DNA of 64,000 nucleotides from G963665495 sp963667575 (GCA_963667575.2 CAXXHY010000008.1:1-64000), one strand, 5' to 3'; positions 1-9,599 are shown, numbered from the stretch's first letter. Translations and numbers: made by a program. The notes: generated by a model not told the origin, from the sequence alone.

Positions 1-2549
1 TGATCATCTGTTCCATAGAAAACGTGGATCCCATGGGCGTGCATACGGGTGATTCCATCACCGTTGCGCCTGCGCAGACCCTCACCGACGTCGAATATCA
101 GAAGATGCGCAACGCCTCCCTGGCCATTATGCGCGAAATCGGCGTGGAAACCGGCGGATCCAATGTCCAGTTCGCCCTGAATCCGGAAAACGGCGACATG
201 GTGGTCATCGAAATGAACCCCCGTGTGTCCCGTTCGTCCGCGCTGGCCTCCAAGGCCACGGGCTTTCCCATTGCCAAGATCGCTGCCAAGCTCGCCGTGG
301 GCTACACCCTGGATGAGCTTCCCAACGACATCACCCGCGAGACCATGGCTTCCTTTGAGCCCACCATTGACTACTGCGTGGTCAAGATTCCGCGTTTCAC
401 CTTTGAAAAATTCCCCGGCAGCAAAGATATGCTGACCACTTCCATGAAAAGCGTGGGCGAGGCCATGAGCATCGGCCGGACATTCAAGGAATCCCTGCAG
501 AAGGGGCTGCGCTCGCTGGAAACCGGCATGCCCGGACTGGGTAAGAATTTCGCCAAGCAGAACATCGACAAAGAGCAGCTGCTTGCGGCCCTGCGTACGC
601 CCAGTTCCACCCGTCTGTACTCGGTGCGCCATGCGTTCTTGACCGGTCTCACCGAAGACGAGGTATACGAGGCCACGCATATCGACCGTTGGTTCCTGCG
701 CCAGATTCAGGAGCTGGTCTCCTTTGAGGATGAGCTCAAGCAGTTCGCGCTGGAAGAAAGCATCAACGCGAGCAACCCGGCCCTGGCTCCGGTACTGAGC
801 AAGGCCAAGGAGCTGGGCTATTCGGATCGCCAGCTTTCCACGCTCTGGAAGCGGAGCGAACTGGATATCCGTGCTTTGCGCAAGGAGCTGAAGATCAAGC
901 CCACCTATTACCTGGTGGATACCTGCGCTGCCGAATTCGAAGCCTACACCCCGTATTTTTATTCGACCTACGAAAAAGGGCGCGAGCTGGAAATTCCCAA
1001 GAAGAAAAAGATCGCGATTCTGGGCGGCGGTCCCAACCGCATCGGACAGGGCATCGAGTTCGACTACTGCTGCTGTCACGCCTCATTCGCCCTCAAGGAG
1101 CTGGGAGTGGAGTCCATCATGATCAACTCCAACCCGGAAACAGTCTCCACGGACTATGATACGTCCGACCGGCTCTATTTCGAACCCCTGACTTTTGAAG
1201 ACGTGCTGAACATCATGGATCTGGAAAAACCGGACGGAGTCATTGTCCAGTTCGGCGGTCAGACGCCGCTGAACCTGGCCGTGCCGCTGCTGCGCGCCGG
1301 CGTGCCCATCGTGGGAACGTCCCCGGACAGCATCGACCGCGCAGAGGACCGCGAGCGTTTCCAGGCCATGCTGCAGAAACTCAAGCTCAAACAGCCGGCC
1401 AACGGCACGGCCATGTCCCTGGACGGCGCACTGGCCATTGCCAAGGAGATCGGCTACCCGGTTGTTGTCCGTCCGAGTTACGTCCTCGGTGGCCGGGCCA
1501 TGGAAATCGTCTATGCGCCTGAAGAATTGGAAGCCTACTTCAAGGTGGCTGTGGGCGTTTCTCCCGAGCACCCCATTCTCATTGATAAATTCCTCGAAGA
1601 TGCCATCGAACTCGACGTGGACGCCCTGAGCGACGGCGAAGACACCTACGTTGCGGGCATCATGGAGCACATCGAAGAAGCCGGTATTCACTCCGGCGAT
1701 TCGGCCTGCGTCCTGCCTCCGCATACGGTGCCGCCGGAGCTGATCGAAGAAATCCGGCGCCAGACCAAGGCCCTGGCCGCGGAACTCCGCGTGGTGGGTC
1801 TGATGAACATCCAGTTCGCCATCAAGGACCATGAGGTCTACATCATCGAAGTCAATCCGCGCGCTTCGCGTACGGTGCCTTTTGTGAGCAAGGCCACCAA
1901 CGTGCCCCTGGCCAAGCTGGCCACACGGGTCATGCTGGGCGAAAAGGTCAAGGACCTGGATCCCTGGTCCAAGCGCAGCACGGGCTATGTTTCGGTCAAG
2001 GAATGCGTACTGCCTTTCCGGCGTTTTCCGGGCGTGGACATTCTGCTTGGACCCGAAATGCGTTCCACCGGCGAAGTCATGGGCATCGACGAATCCTTCG
2101 GCCTGGCTTTCATGAAAAGCCAGTATGCGGCCGGTCAGAAGTTGCCACAGGAAGGAAGCGTGTTTATATCCGTCAATGATCGGGATAAACAGGCTGCCCT
2201 GCAGGTCGCCCAGACCTTCAAGCAGCTCGGATTCAAGATCATCGCCACCAGGGGAACGGCGGAATTCTTCACGCAGAACGGCGTGCAGACCGAAACCATC
2301 CTCAAAGTGTATGAAGGTCGCCCGCATGTTGTGGACGCCATCAAAAACCACGAGATCGACCTGGTCATCAATACGGTTTCCGGCAAGAAGACCGTACATG
2401 ATTCCACGGTGATCCGTCAGAACACCTTGCTTTATGGCATTCCCTACACCACCACCATCGCCGGTGCCAAAGCCATGGCTCAGGCCTTACAGGAAAGGGC
2501 GGGCAAAGGGATGGAAGTCAAAAGCATTCAGGAATATTATCAAAACTAA
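1..2549 (+). CDS. carB: Carbamoyl-phosphate synthase large subunit, 3' part
   Basis: This is the ammonia/ATP-using subunit that makes carbamoyl phosphate for pyrimidine and arginine synthesis. The frame is open from base 3 and enters mid-protein, inside the first ATP-grasp unit (SIENVDPMGVHTGDS, then EMNPRVSRSSALASKATG). About 849 residues are present against roughly 1,070 in the family, so some 220 N-terminal residues lie outside the window. The order is: end of the carboxyphosphate half, helical oligomerisation region, second ATP-grasp half (GGGPNRIGQGIEFDY; EVNPRASRTVPFVSKA), then the MGS-like allosteric domain over about the last 140 residues. PurF follows 24 bases downstream. Any ATG inside the window is internal, not the start. 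Family assignment is very secure. Confidence 0.97.
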   Translation, partial: IICSIENVDPMGVHTGDSITVAPAQTLTDVEYQKMRNASLAIMREIGVETGGSNVQFALNPENGDMVVIEMNPRVSRSSALASKATGFPIAKIAAKLAVGYTLDELPNDITRETMASFEPTIDYCVVKIPRFTFEKFPGSKDMLTTSMKSVGEAMSIGRTFKESLQKGLRSLETGMPGLGKNFAKQNIDKEQLLAALRTPSSTRLYSVRHAFLTGLTEDEVYEATHIDRWFLRQIQELVSFEDELKQFALEESINASNPALAPVLSKAKELGYSDRQLSTLWKRSELDIRALRKELKIKPTYYLVDTCAAEFEAYTPYFYSTYEKGRELEIPKKKKIAILGGGPNRIGQGIEFDYCCCHASFALKELGVESIMINSNPETVSTDYDTSDRLYFEPLTFEDVLNIMDLEKPDGVIVQFGGQTPLNLAVPLLRAGVPIVGTSPDSIDRAEDRERFQAMLQKLKLKQPANGTAMSLDGALAIAKEIGYPVVVRPSYVLGGRAMEIVYAPEELEAYFKVAVGVSPEHPILIDKFLEDAIELDVDALSDGEDTYVAGIMEHIEEAGIHSGDSACVLPPHTVPPELIEEIRRQTKALAAELRVVGLMNIQFAIKDHEVYIIEVNPRASRTVPFVSKATNVPLAKLATRVMLGEKVKDLDPWSKRSTGYVSVKECVLPFRRFPGVDILLGPEMRSTGEVMGIDESFGLAFMKSQYAAGQKLPQEGSVFISVNDRDKQAALQVAQTFKQLGFKIIATRGTAEFFTQNGVQTETILKVYEGRPHVVDAIKNHEIDLVINTVSGKKTVHDSTVIRQNTLLYGIPYTTTIAGAKAMAQALQERAGKGMEVKSIQEYYQN

Positions 2550-2573
2550 TGCTCGGCCTGAAAGGGGAAGCAC

Positions 2574-3980
2574 GTGTCTAAAAAAGAATATTGCGGACTG
2601 TTCGGCATTTATCACCATCCGGAAGCGGCTCGTATGGCCTATTTCGGACTCTACGCGCAACAGCACCGCGGCCAGGAAAGCGCTGGCATCGTAACCTGGG
2701 ACGGAACCAAGATCCGCGAACAGCGCGGCATGGGCCTTGTCCCGGAAGTCTTCAACGAGCGCCATCTTGGCAAGGAGCTCAAGGGCAATATCGCCTTGGG
2801 ACATATCCGTTATTCCACCACGGGCGCATCGTTGATCAGAAACGCGCAGCCCTTTCACGTCAATTACGGCGGACTGCACCTGGCCGTGGCCCACAACGGC
2901 AACCTGGTTAACACCCTCGAGCTGCACAAGGAACTGGAGGCCAAGGGCTCCATCTTCCAGACCACCATTGATTCCGAACTCTTCGTCCACCTTATTGTGC
3001 ACAACCTGGCCAACCATACGCTGGAAGAAGCCGTCCAGCTGGCCTGCCAGAAGGCCAAGGGTTCGTACTCCCTGATGATACTGGCCAACGACAAACTCAT
3101 TGCCCTGCGCGATCCGCACGGATTCCGTCCGTTGTCCATCGGCCGCGTCGGGGACTCGTACGTGCTGGCCTCAGAATCCTGCGCCTACGATCTGCTGGAA
3201 GCCGAGTTCATCCGTCCGCTGGATCCGGGCGAAATGTTTGTCATCGAAGGCAAGTGTACGCGCAGCTACCGCATTGCCGAGCCGCAGCCCAAAAGCCAGT
3301 GTATTTTTGAGCTGGTCTATTTTGCGCGCCCGGACTCCGTGATCTTCGGCCAGACCGTTTACGAGTGCCGCAAGCGCATGGGCAAGGTGCTGGCCACGGA
3401 AGCCCCGGTGGAGGCGGATTTCGTCATGCCTTTCCCGGATTCGGGCAACTATTCGGCCATCGGCTACTCCCAGACATCCAATGTTCCTCTGGAAATGTGC
3501 ATGATCCGCAACCACTACGTGGGGCGGACATTCATTCAGCCTTCCCAGGACATGCGCGACTACAGCACCAGGGTTAAGATCAACCCCGTACGCAGCATGA
3601 TCAAGGGCAAGCGCATCTGTATCGTGGACGACTCCATTGTCCGCGGCACCACCATCCGCAGCAGAGTCAAGAAATTGCGCGAACTCGGCGCCCGCGAGGT
3701 GCACATGCGCGTCAGCTGTCCGCCCATCCGCTTCCCCTGTTACTACGGCATCGACTTCTCCTCCAAGGGCGAACTCATTGCCGCCAACAACACTGTGGAC
3801 GAAATCGCCCGTTTTATCGGGCTGGACAGCCTGCACTACCTCTCCATCGAGGGCCTGCTTTCTTCGGTTGCCGATCCGAAGGATTTCTGCCTGGCCTGTT
3901 TCAACGGCAATTATCCGGTGATCCCGGATGCCGGTATCGGCAAGTGCTGCCTTGAAGACGACATAGCCGTCTCCTGGTAG
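2574..3980 (+). CDS. purF: Amidophosphoribosyltransferase (PurF)
   Basis: PurF performs the first committed step of purine synthesis, moving glutamine amide nitrogen to PRPP. The 468-residue product starts at GTG 2574 behind AAGGGGAAG. Cys7 (YCGLFGIY) is the nucleophile exposed after propeptide removal. An Ntn-hydrolase domain (about 7-240) precedes a phosphoribosyltransferase domain with the PRPP loop IVDDSIVRGTT near residues 348-358. Cys243, Cys382/Cys389 and the C-terminal pair Cys439/Cys442 (CLAC) match the Fe-S-containing Bacillus-type enzyme rather than the E. coli type, which fits an anaerobe. It probably shares a transcript with carB and the next gene. Confidence 0.96.
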   Translation: MSKKEYCGLFGIYHHPEAARMAYFGLYAQQHRGQESAGIVTWDGTKIREQRGMGLVPEVFNERHLGKELKGNIALGHIRYSTTGASLIRNAQPFHVNYGGLHLAVAHNGNLVNTLELHKELEAKGSIFQTTIDSELFVHLIVHNLANHTLEEAVQLACQKAKGSYSLMILANDKLIALRDPHGFRPLSIGRVGDSYVLASESCAYDLLEAEFIRPLDPGEMFVIEGKCTRSYRIAEPQPKSQCIFELVYFARPDSVIFGQTVYECRKRMGKVLATEAPVEADFVMPFPDSGNYSAIGYSQTSNVPLEMCMIRNHYVGRTFIQPSQDMRDYSTRVKINPVRSMIKGKRICIVDDSIVRGTTIRSRVKKLRELGAREVHMRVSCPPIRFPCYYGIDFSSKGELIAANNTVDEIARFIGLDSLHYLSIEGLLSSVADPKDFCLACFNGNYPVIPDAGIGKCCLEDDIAVSW

Positions 3981-4012
3981 ACGAACAGGGCATTGCGCCC
4001 GTTAAGACCAAA

Positions 4013-5002
4013 ATGAAAGACAAAGAAGATCTGCTGCAATGCGCACGTCAGGTCCTGACCACTGAAATCGAAGGGCTGCAGTGCGTCCGCGAGAATCTTT
4101 CCGATTCGTTTGCCGACGCGCTGCTGCTCCTGGCGTCCTGCACCGGACGCGTGGTGCTCTGCGGCCTGGGCAAATCCGGCCTGGTCGGCAGAAAGATAGC
4201 GGCCACGTTTTCTTCCACGGGAACGCCCGCCTTTTTCCTGCATCCGGTGGAGGGCGTGCACGGCGACCTGGGCATGCTCCGTCCGGAGGATGTCATTCTG
4301 GCCATTTCCAACAGCGGAGAGACTGACGAACTCAACGCCATGCTGCCTTCATTGCGCGTGCTCGGCCCCAAGCTCATCGCCTTGACCGCTGTTGCGGACT
4401 CCACCCTGGGCTCCCTGGCCGATCTGGTCATTCCCTGCAAGGTCCCCCATGAGGCCTGTCCCTATGATCTGGCCCCCACGGCCAGCACCACCGCGGCTCT
4501 GGCCATGGGCGACGCCCTTGCGGTCTGCCTGATGCGCATGAAGGCTTTCAAGGAAACCGATTTTCAGCGTTTTCACCCCGGCGGCAACCTCGGCCGCAGA
4601 CTGCGGACCAGGGTGGGCGAGTTGATGCATACGGACAATATTCCCTGTGTCGCTGAAACGCTGTCCCTGCGCCAGGCCCTGGAGGCGCTGGACAAGGGCG
4701 GACTGGGTGCGTTGCTCCTGACAGGCCCGGACAACGCCACCCTTACCGGCATTCTCACGGACGGCGACGTGCGGCGATTGCTGACGCGGGACGACTACGA
4801 CCCGCAACGGGAAGTGTCCGCGTACATGACCTGCAATCCAGCCGCTGCCCGGATTGACGAATCCGTGGCCGAGCTCATCGACGCCATGGAAGCCAAGGCC
4901 ATCACCGTGCTGCCCGTGGTGGACGACAAGCACGCCATCGTGGGCATAATCCACCTGCATGACCTGCTCGGCAAAGGCCGCCTGCGCTTTGCCAGCGTTT
5001 GA
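4013..5002 (+). CDS. kdsD: D-arabinose-5-phosphate isomerase (KdsD/KpsF)
   Basis: The enzyme converts ribulose 5-phosphate to arabinose 5-phosphate, the first step toward Kdo of lipopolysaccharide. The 329-residue length is normal. An N-terminal SIS domain (about 35-180) contains GLGKSGLVGRKIAATFSSTG and the SNSGETDEL sugar-phosphate loop; two CBS domains follow (about 205-325; GVLTDGDVRR-like ILTDGDVRR, then IVGIIHLHDLLGKG). It starts 32 bases after purF with no strong Shine-Dalgarno. A capsule-specific paralogue (KpsF) cannot be excluded from sequence alone. Confidence 0.93.
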   Translation: MKDKEDLLQCARQVLTTEIEGLQCVRENLSDSFADALLLLASCTGRVVLCGLGKSGLVGRKIAATFSSTGTPAFFLHPVEGVHGDLGMLRPEDVILAISNSGETDELNAMLPSLRVLGPKLIALTAVADSTLGSLADLVIPCKVPHEACPYDLAPTASTTAALAMGDALAVCLMRMKAFKETDFQRFHPGGNLGRRLRTRVGELMHTDNIPCVAETLSLRQALEALDKGGLGALLLTGPDNATLTGILTDGDVRRLLTRDDYDPQREVSAYMTCNPAAARIDESVAELIDAMEAKAITVLPVVDDKHAIVGIIHLHDLLGKGRLRFASV

Positions 5003-5100
5003 TTTTTTCGGGGTGAGATGCCTTCTGGAGCTTTATGGAAAAGCACTCCTGAAAGCGTATCTCCGGAAAAAGCCGGTTTTTGTCCGGTTGTTCACCAGTT

Positions 5101-5160
5101 AAAAGTTTTTGGAGGTTCTTAGGAACCTTTTTACAAAAAGGTTCCTAAGCCGCCGGAGGC
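5101..5160 (+). repeat. Dispersed repeat, copy 1, with 15-bp perfect palindrome
   Basis: Between kdsD and the next gene, 5118-5132 is perfectly complementary to 5135-5149 around a 2-base AC centre. The flanking core CCTAAGCCGCCGGAGGC (5144-5160) recurs at 20271-20287 (inverted) and, with one change, at 22157-22173. The leading AAAGTTTTTGGAGGT also recurs in copy 2 as AAAGTTCTTGGAGGT. The stem is not followed by a T run, so it is not a standard intrinsic terminator. Confidence 0.75.
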
Positions 5161-5183
5161 ACCACCCCAGATTTCGTTTCCCT

Positions 5184-6410
5184 ATGAGTAGCTCTTCCGA
5201 CAATACCTATGACGTGATCATCCTCGGCGCCGGAGCGTCGGGATTGTTTTGCGCCTGGCAATGCGCCATGCGCGGGCGTCGTGTCGCCCTTGTTGATCAT
5301 GCGCGCCGCTGCGGCCGCAAGGTGGGCATTTCGGGCGGCGGCAAGTGCAACTTCACCAATCTGCATCTCACGGCCGCGGATTATCTGTGCGCCAATCCCC
5401 ATTTCGTCAAATCCGCCCTTGCGCAGTTCAGTCCGGAAGATTTTCTGGCATGGATGCGCGGCCATGACCTGCCGGTGGTGGATATGGGGCAGGGCATGCT
5501 GTTTTCCAAAAGCGCGGACCGCATTGTGGACTGTCTGGTCGCGGACGCGCAGCAGGCCGGAGTGGCGTTCCATCTTTCCTGCCGCATAGACGACGCGCGC
5601 CGGATCAGAGGGGAATCCGGCGGAGAAGACAGCGCAGCAGGCGAGGGCTTTGCCGTGCGCCTGGCGGAGTTGCCCGACGGACGGGAACTGCGCCTGCGGA
5701 GTGCCTCCCTGGTGCTGGCCTGCGGCGGGCTGGCCTGGCCGCAGATCGGGGCCAGCAACCTGGGCTATCGGCTTGCAAAATCCTTCGGACTGAAAACCAC
5801 GCCCCTGCGTCCGGGCCTGGTTCCTCTGCTGGCGCCTGCGGACCTGCAGTCTTTCTGCACGGCCCTGTCCGGCATTTCCCTGCCCGTACGCATCAGCGGG
5901 GGCCTTGAAGCCCAAGGGGAACTGCTTTTCACGCACAAGGGCATTTCCGGACCGGCCGTATTGAATGCCTCTTTGGGCTGGAAGGATGGCGCGGAGCTGG
6001 CCATAGATTTTCTGCCCGGACAGAATATCCGCGAGGCTCTGGACGCCTGGCCGCGTATGGAGCTGAAAAACGCGTTGTCCATGCTGCTTCCCAAACGGTT
6101 GAGCGCCGAACTGTGCCAGTTGCGGAACTGGAGCGGGACCATTGCCTCGCTGTCCAAGAAAAAGCTCATGGCTTTGGAAGACACGCTGCATGGTTTTCGT
6201 TTTGTTCCCTCCGGTACGGCCGGATACGCCAAGGCGGAGGTGACCCTGGGCGGTGTGGACACCAGCCGGATTTCCTCCAAGACCATGGAGGTCAAGGGCG
6301 TTGAAGGGTTGTTCCTTACCGGCGAACTGCTGGATGTGACCGGCAGACTGGGCGGATTCAACCTGCAATGGGCCTGGTCCTCGGGCTTTGCCGCCGGACA
6401 GCGGGCCTGA
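5184..6410 (+). CDS. HI0933/YhiN-family FAD-dependent oxidoreductase
   Basis: This is a flavoprotein of the HI0933 (YhiN, BaiN-like) family; the physiological substrate is unknown for most members. The N-terminal Rossmann motif is DVIILGAGASGLFCAW, followed by the family signature GRKVGISGGGKCNFTN. The C-terminal motifs TLGGVDT, LFLTGELLDVTGRLGGFN and QWAWSSG close the FAD-binding fold. ATG 5184 was chosen because the longer frame (from 5109) would translate the repeat described at 5101-5160 and add 25 non-conserved residues. The 408-residue length fits the family. Codon use resembles the neighbours. Confidence 0.9.
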   Translation: MSSSSDNTYDVIILGAGASGLFCAWQCAMRGRRVALVDHARRCGRKVGISGGGKCNFTNLHLTAADYLCANPHFVKSALAQFSPEDFLAWMRGHDLPVVDMGQGMLFSKSADRIVDCLVADAQQAGVAFHLSCRIDDARRIRGESGGEDSAAGEGFAVRLAELPDGRELRLRSASLVLACGGLAWPQIGASNLGYRLAKSFGLKTTPLRPGLVPLLAPADLQSFCTALSGISLPVRISGGLEAQGELLFTHKGISGPAVLNASLGWKDGAELAIDFLPGQNIREALDAWPRMELKNALSMLLPKRLSAELCQLRNWSGTIASLSKKKLMALEDTLHGFRFVPSGTAGYAKAEVTLGGVDTSRISSKTMEVKGVEGLFLTGELLDVTGRLGGFNLQWAWSSGFAAGQRA

Positions 6411-6646
6411 TCGGCCGTCCGGAATCATTTTTACAATTTCGCGATAATAGGGTATCCGAATCATTCGGAGCTGCTGATAACGACGCGGTTCCCAAAGGAC
6501 CCCGCAGCTGCTTCCTGTCAGAATAAAAACAGGAGCCCGACTCTTTACAACAGGCAGGGTTCTTCCGTATAGCGGACACTTGTTGCAGGTCGATTTTTGT
6601 CTTCCGAGCCTCCGGCTCTTTCTCGCCTATTTGTAAGGGGGTCCTT

Positions 6647-7384
6647 ATGCTGAATATGATCCGTGGAACATTTCGCACCGTTTCCTATACGTGTTTTCTG
6701 TTGTTGTTTCTGGTTGCCGTCGCGTACGCGGACTGCGCCAGCGGCGACTGCGTAAACGGTGATGGCGTTTATAATTTCGATAAGGGCATCGTTTACAAAG
6801 GACATTTCAAGGACGGCAAGCCCGACGGAAAGGGCGTGATGACCTGGGAACAGGGCAGCAAGTACGAAGGCGATTTCAAGAACGGCATGCGCGATGGTGT
6901 GGGCATGTATACGCGCAGCAACGGTGAAGTATACGAAGGGCAGTTCAAGAACGACAAGTGCCACGGCAAGGGCAAGCTCACCTACCAGGACGGCGAGATC
7001 TACGACGGCGTCTGGGATTCCAATTTCAAGCACGGCAAAGCCGAATACACCACTCCAGACGGACATCATTTTACCGGCACCTATTACCGCGGCCGCCGCA
7101 AGGGCGAAGGCTCCTATGTCTGGCCCGACGGAACCTCCTACAAGGGCATGTTCGATGAAGACAAGCCTAACGGCAAGGGCGTGATGCGCTGGCCCGGCGG
7201 TTCGAGCTACGACGGCCAGTTCAAGGACGGCAAGCCCGACGGAAAGGGCGCTTTCTATGCCGCAGAAGGTGGCGCCGTGGTGGGCGAATGGAAGAACGGC
7301 GAGCTGGTTTCCGGCAAGAACTACAAGAGCGTCACTGAGATTCCCGGAAGCAAGAAATCATCGGAAAAAGCAAAGAAACAGTAA
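6647..7384 (+). CDS. Exported MORN-repeat protein
   Basis: A 245-residue protein with a signal peptide (about 1-28, ending AVAYA) and at least seven MORN repeats (about 40-220) of the type YKGHFKDGKPDGKGVMTW, built on Tyr-Glu/Lys-Gly and Asp-Gly positions. MORN repeats form elongated beta hairpins that bind lipids or proteins; the partner is unknown. A basic tail (KKSSEKAKKQ) ends the protein. AAGGGGGTC precedes ATG 6647. The M32 peptidase begins 5 bases after the stop, so the two genes are likely cotranscribed. Confidence 0.85.
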   Translation: MLNMIRGTFRTVSYTCFLLLFLVAVAYADCASGDCVNGDGVYNFDKGIVYKGHFKDGKPDGKGVMTWEQGSKYEGDFKNGMRDGVGMYTRSNGEVYEGQFKNDKCHGKGKLTYQDGEIYDGVWDSNFKHGKAEYTTPDGHHFTGTYYRGRRKGEGSYVWPDGTSYKGMFDEDKPNGKGVMRWPGGSSYDGQFKDGKPDGKGAFYAAEGGAVVGEWKNGELVSGKNYKSVTEIPGSKKSSEKAKKQ

Positions 7385-7389
7385 GAATT

Positions 7390-8913
7390 ATGGCTACTCC
7401 CTGGAACACATCGAAACAAGCGTACGACTGGCTCGTGGAATGGGCCAGAGAAATATTCCTGCTCAACAGCTCCTCTTCCTTGCTGTATTGGGATCAGCGG
7501 ACCTTTATTCCCGTCAAGGCGCACGAGCATCGCAGCCGCCAGCTCGCTTTGCTGGCCGGACTTGTGCATGAGCGCGCAGTGGACCCGCGTATCGGGGAGG
7601 CGCTCAGCCAGCTGGAGGCGTCGCCTCTGGAAAGCGGCGAGTATCCCGATGCCGAAGCCAATGTCCGTGAATGGCGGCGGGACTATGACCGTGTGGTGAA
7701 GATCCCGCAGGATCTGGCCGTGGAACTCGTACGGACGTCTTCTCTGGCGGAAACCGCCTGGGAACAGGCGCGTCCGGCCAATGACTGGGCGGGCTTCAAG
7801 CCGCATCTGCAGCGGATGCTGGAGCTGAAGCGCGAGGAAGCCGAGGCCGTGGGCTATGAGAAAGAGCCCTATGACGCGCTGCTGGACAGCTACGAACCCG
7901 GCGAAACAGCGGCTTCGCTGGAGCCTTTGTTCGCAACTCTGCGTCCGGCCCTGTCCGGATTGCTCGAACGCATCGTGGGCAGCGGACGCCGTCCGGATAT
8001 GTCCGTGGTCCGGGGCGAGTTCGACCTGAAGCAGCAAAAGATTTTTTCCGAACAGGCATCCAAAGCCATTGGTTTCGACTACGGCGCCGGGCGCCTGGAT
8101 GAAACCGCTCATCCCTTTACCATCGAACTGGGCCCCGGGGATACGCGTATTACCACCCGCTATGAAAAGGACGGGTTCCTGGACGCCTTTTTCAGCACCA
8201 TCCATGAAACAGGGCATGCGCTTTATGAACAGGGGCTGCCCGCCAACGCCTGGGGCCTGCCCAAGGGCGAAGCCGTGTCTCTGGGCGTACACGAATCCCA
8301 GTCCCGGCTTTGGGAGAACATGGTGGCGCGCTCGCGCGGGTTCTGGACCTTTTTTCTGCCGAAGCTTCAGAACATGTTTCCCGTGCTCAAAGCCGCGGAT
8401 CTCGACAGCTATTGCTTTGCCGTCAATCAGGTGGTGCCGGGCATGATCCGGACGGAATCCGACGAGGTGACCTACAATCTCCACATTCTGCTGCGTTTCG
8501 AGCTGGAACTGGCCCTGATGCGTCAGGAACTGCGCGTGGATGATCTGCCTGACGCGTGGAATGCGAAAATGAAAGATCTGCTGGGCATTTGTCCGGAAAA
8601 CCATGCCCAGGGCGTTCTTCAGGACGTGCACTGGTCGGCCGGGCTGTTCGGCTATTTCCCGACATACACCCTGGGGAACCTCTACGCGGCCCAGTTGTAC
8701 GAAGCGGCGAGCACTGCGCTTGGCGATCTGGAAGCTTCTTTCGCCGAGGGCGATTTCAGCCTTCTGCTGGACTGGCTGCGCGCCTCGATTCATTCCCATG
8801 GCCGCTCCATGCACCCGCGCGAACTGATCCGTGCGGCCACAGGAGCGGATCCCGATCCGCAACCCTTGATAGCCTATCTGGAGTCCAAGTACGGCGCGTA
8901 CTACGACTGCTGA
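7390..8913 (+). CDS. M32-family metallocarboxypeptidase
   Basis: Thermostable carboxypeptidase 1 (Taq) family, cytoplasmic, removing C-terminal residues from peptides. The 507-residue length is typical. The zinc site HETGH lies at residues 272-276 (preceded by STI), followed by GLPANAWGLPKGEAVSLGVHESQSR, the M32 signature with the third metal ligand Glu in HESQSR. IRTESDEVTYNLHI and the YFPTYTLGN motif are also conserved. No signal peptide is present. The very short gap to the MORN gene suggests cotranscription, but no functional link is evident. Confidence 0.94.
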   Translation: MATPWNTSKQAYDWLVEWAREIFLLNSSSSLLYWDQRTFIPVKAHEHRSRQLALLAGLVHERAVDPRIGEALSQLEASPLESGEYPDAEANVREWRRDYDRVVKIPQDLAVELVRTSSLAETAWEQARPANDWAGFKPHLQRMLELKREEAEAVGYEKEPYDALLDSYEPGETAASLEPLFATLRPALSGLLERIVGSGRRPDMSVVRGEFDLKQQKIFSEQASKAIGFDYGAGRLDETAHPFTIELGPGDTRITTRYEKDGFLDAFFSTIHETGHALYEQGLPANAWGLPKGEAVSLGVHESQSRLWENMVARSRGFWTFFLPKLQNMFPVLKAADLDSYCFAVNQVVPGMIRTESDEVTYNLHILLRFELELALMRQELRVDDLPDAWNAKMKDLLGICPENHAQGVLQDVHWSAGLFGYFPTYTLGNLYAAQLYEAASTALGDLEASFAEGDFSLLLDWLRASIHSHGRSMHPRELIRAATGADPDPQPLIAYLESKYGAYYDC

Positions 8914-9017
8914 CATATCCGTATAGATACGATCGAGAGGTAATGATGCCTCAGGTGCTGTATTGCGCTTTTGGCGTTGCATCTGGGCACGTTTTATAAC
9001 TTCTTAAGGAGGACGAA

Positions 9018-9470
9018 ATGAGCGAGGAAACCAAGGAAACCAAGAAGGGATCTGGAGGCAAGGGCATAGCCCTCGCCGCGCTGGGTGTGGGGGTGCTTGC
9101 CCTGTTGATGTCCATCATGGCCTTTGCCGCCACCGAGGGCAAAAGTGTCCGGGCTTTGGAACAGAAGGTGGACGACATTGTCGCCGCCGGTGATGTCCAG
9201 GACAACCATCTGGCTGTTATTGATTTTCGCATGGCGGCAATGCAGCGCAACAGCATCAAATCTTACGTGGCCATGCACGAACTGGCTCAGGAATTGGACT
9301 CCAAGCCCGAGGCCGACAACAGCATGGAAGAAATGGTTCTGCTGGGCGCCGTGGGCGACATGTCCAGCAAAGCGGATTTTCTGGAAAACCGCCTGACCAA
9401 GCCCGAGCAGAAAGAAACTCTGGCCAAGATCAAAGAATTGCTGGCCACTATGCAAAAGGGCTCCGAATAG
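9018..9470 (+). CDS. Small single-pass membrane hypothetical protein
   Basis: A 150-residue product, start ATG 9018 after AAGGAGGACGAA, a near-perfect Shine-Dalgarno. A lysine-rich N-terminus (about 1-17) precedes one transmembrane helix (about 18-38, ALAALGVGVLALLMSIMAFA). The rest is charged and helical, with a probable coiled coil over 45-65 and 115-148. I do not recognise a family. It could be a membrane-anchored coiled-coil protein; no function is inferred. Confidence 0.75.
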   Translation: MSEETKETKKGSGGKGIALAALGVGVLALLMSIMAFAATEGKSVRALEQKVDDIVAAGDVQDNHLAVIDFRMAAMQRNSIKSYVAMHELAQELDSKPEADNSMEEMVLLGAVGDMSSKADFLENRLTKPEQKETLAKIKELLATMQKGSE

Positions 9471-9495
9471 GGTATATTGCAGCAAAAATGGTTGC

Positions 9496-9527
9496 AGGCA
9501 GGTCCAGTGCGCGGCACCGGCCTGCCT
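9496..9527 (+). terminator. GC-rich hairpin after the small membrane protein gene
   Basis: AGGCAGG (9496-9502) pairs with CCTGCCT (9521-9527), with an inner GTGC/GCAC stem. No T run follows, so termination is only possible, not established. Confidence 0.35.
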
Positions 9528-9529
9528 AC

Positions 9530-9575
9530 CCAGTCGGCCAATCCGGTCCAGCCGGCCCAGCCGGCCTAGTCGGGA
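9530..9575 (+). repeat. Imperfect tandem CCAGCCGGC repeat
   Basis: A short run of near-identical units: CCAGTCGGCC, ATCCGGT, CCAGCCGGC, CCAGCCGGC, CTAGTCGGG. It lies just upstream of the next gene. This is a simple low-complexity GC tract with no known role. Confidence 0.5.
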
Positions 9576-9599
9576 AGATGCCACAAGGAAGCATACGAG

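Noticed and set aside
1083..2399. Long minus-strand open frame of 438 codons inside carB
   Set aside because: It is the antisense shadow of a clearly conserved gene in GC-rich DNA and its translation is His/Gln/Asp-rich without family motifs.
5109..5183. N-terminal extension of the HI0933-type gene
   Set aside because: It translates the palindromic repeat; the conserved fold starts after ATG 5184.
7321..8982. 553-codon minus-strand frame over the M32 peptidase gene
   Set aside because: Antisense shadow; the plus strand contains the full HExxH peptidase with correct motif order.
9530..9575. Possible CRISPR-like repeat
   Set aside because: The units are 7-10 bases, directly adjacent and without spacers; it is a low-complexity GC tract.
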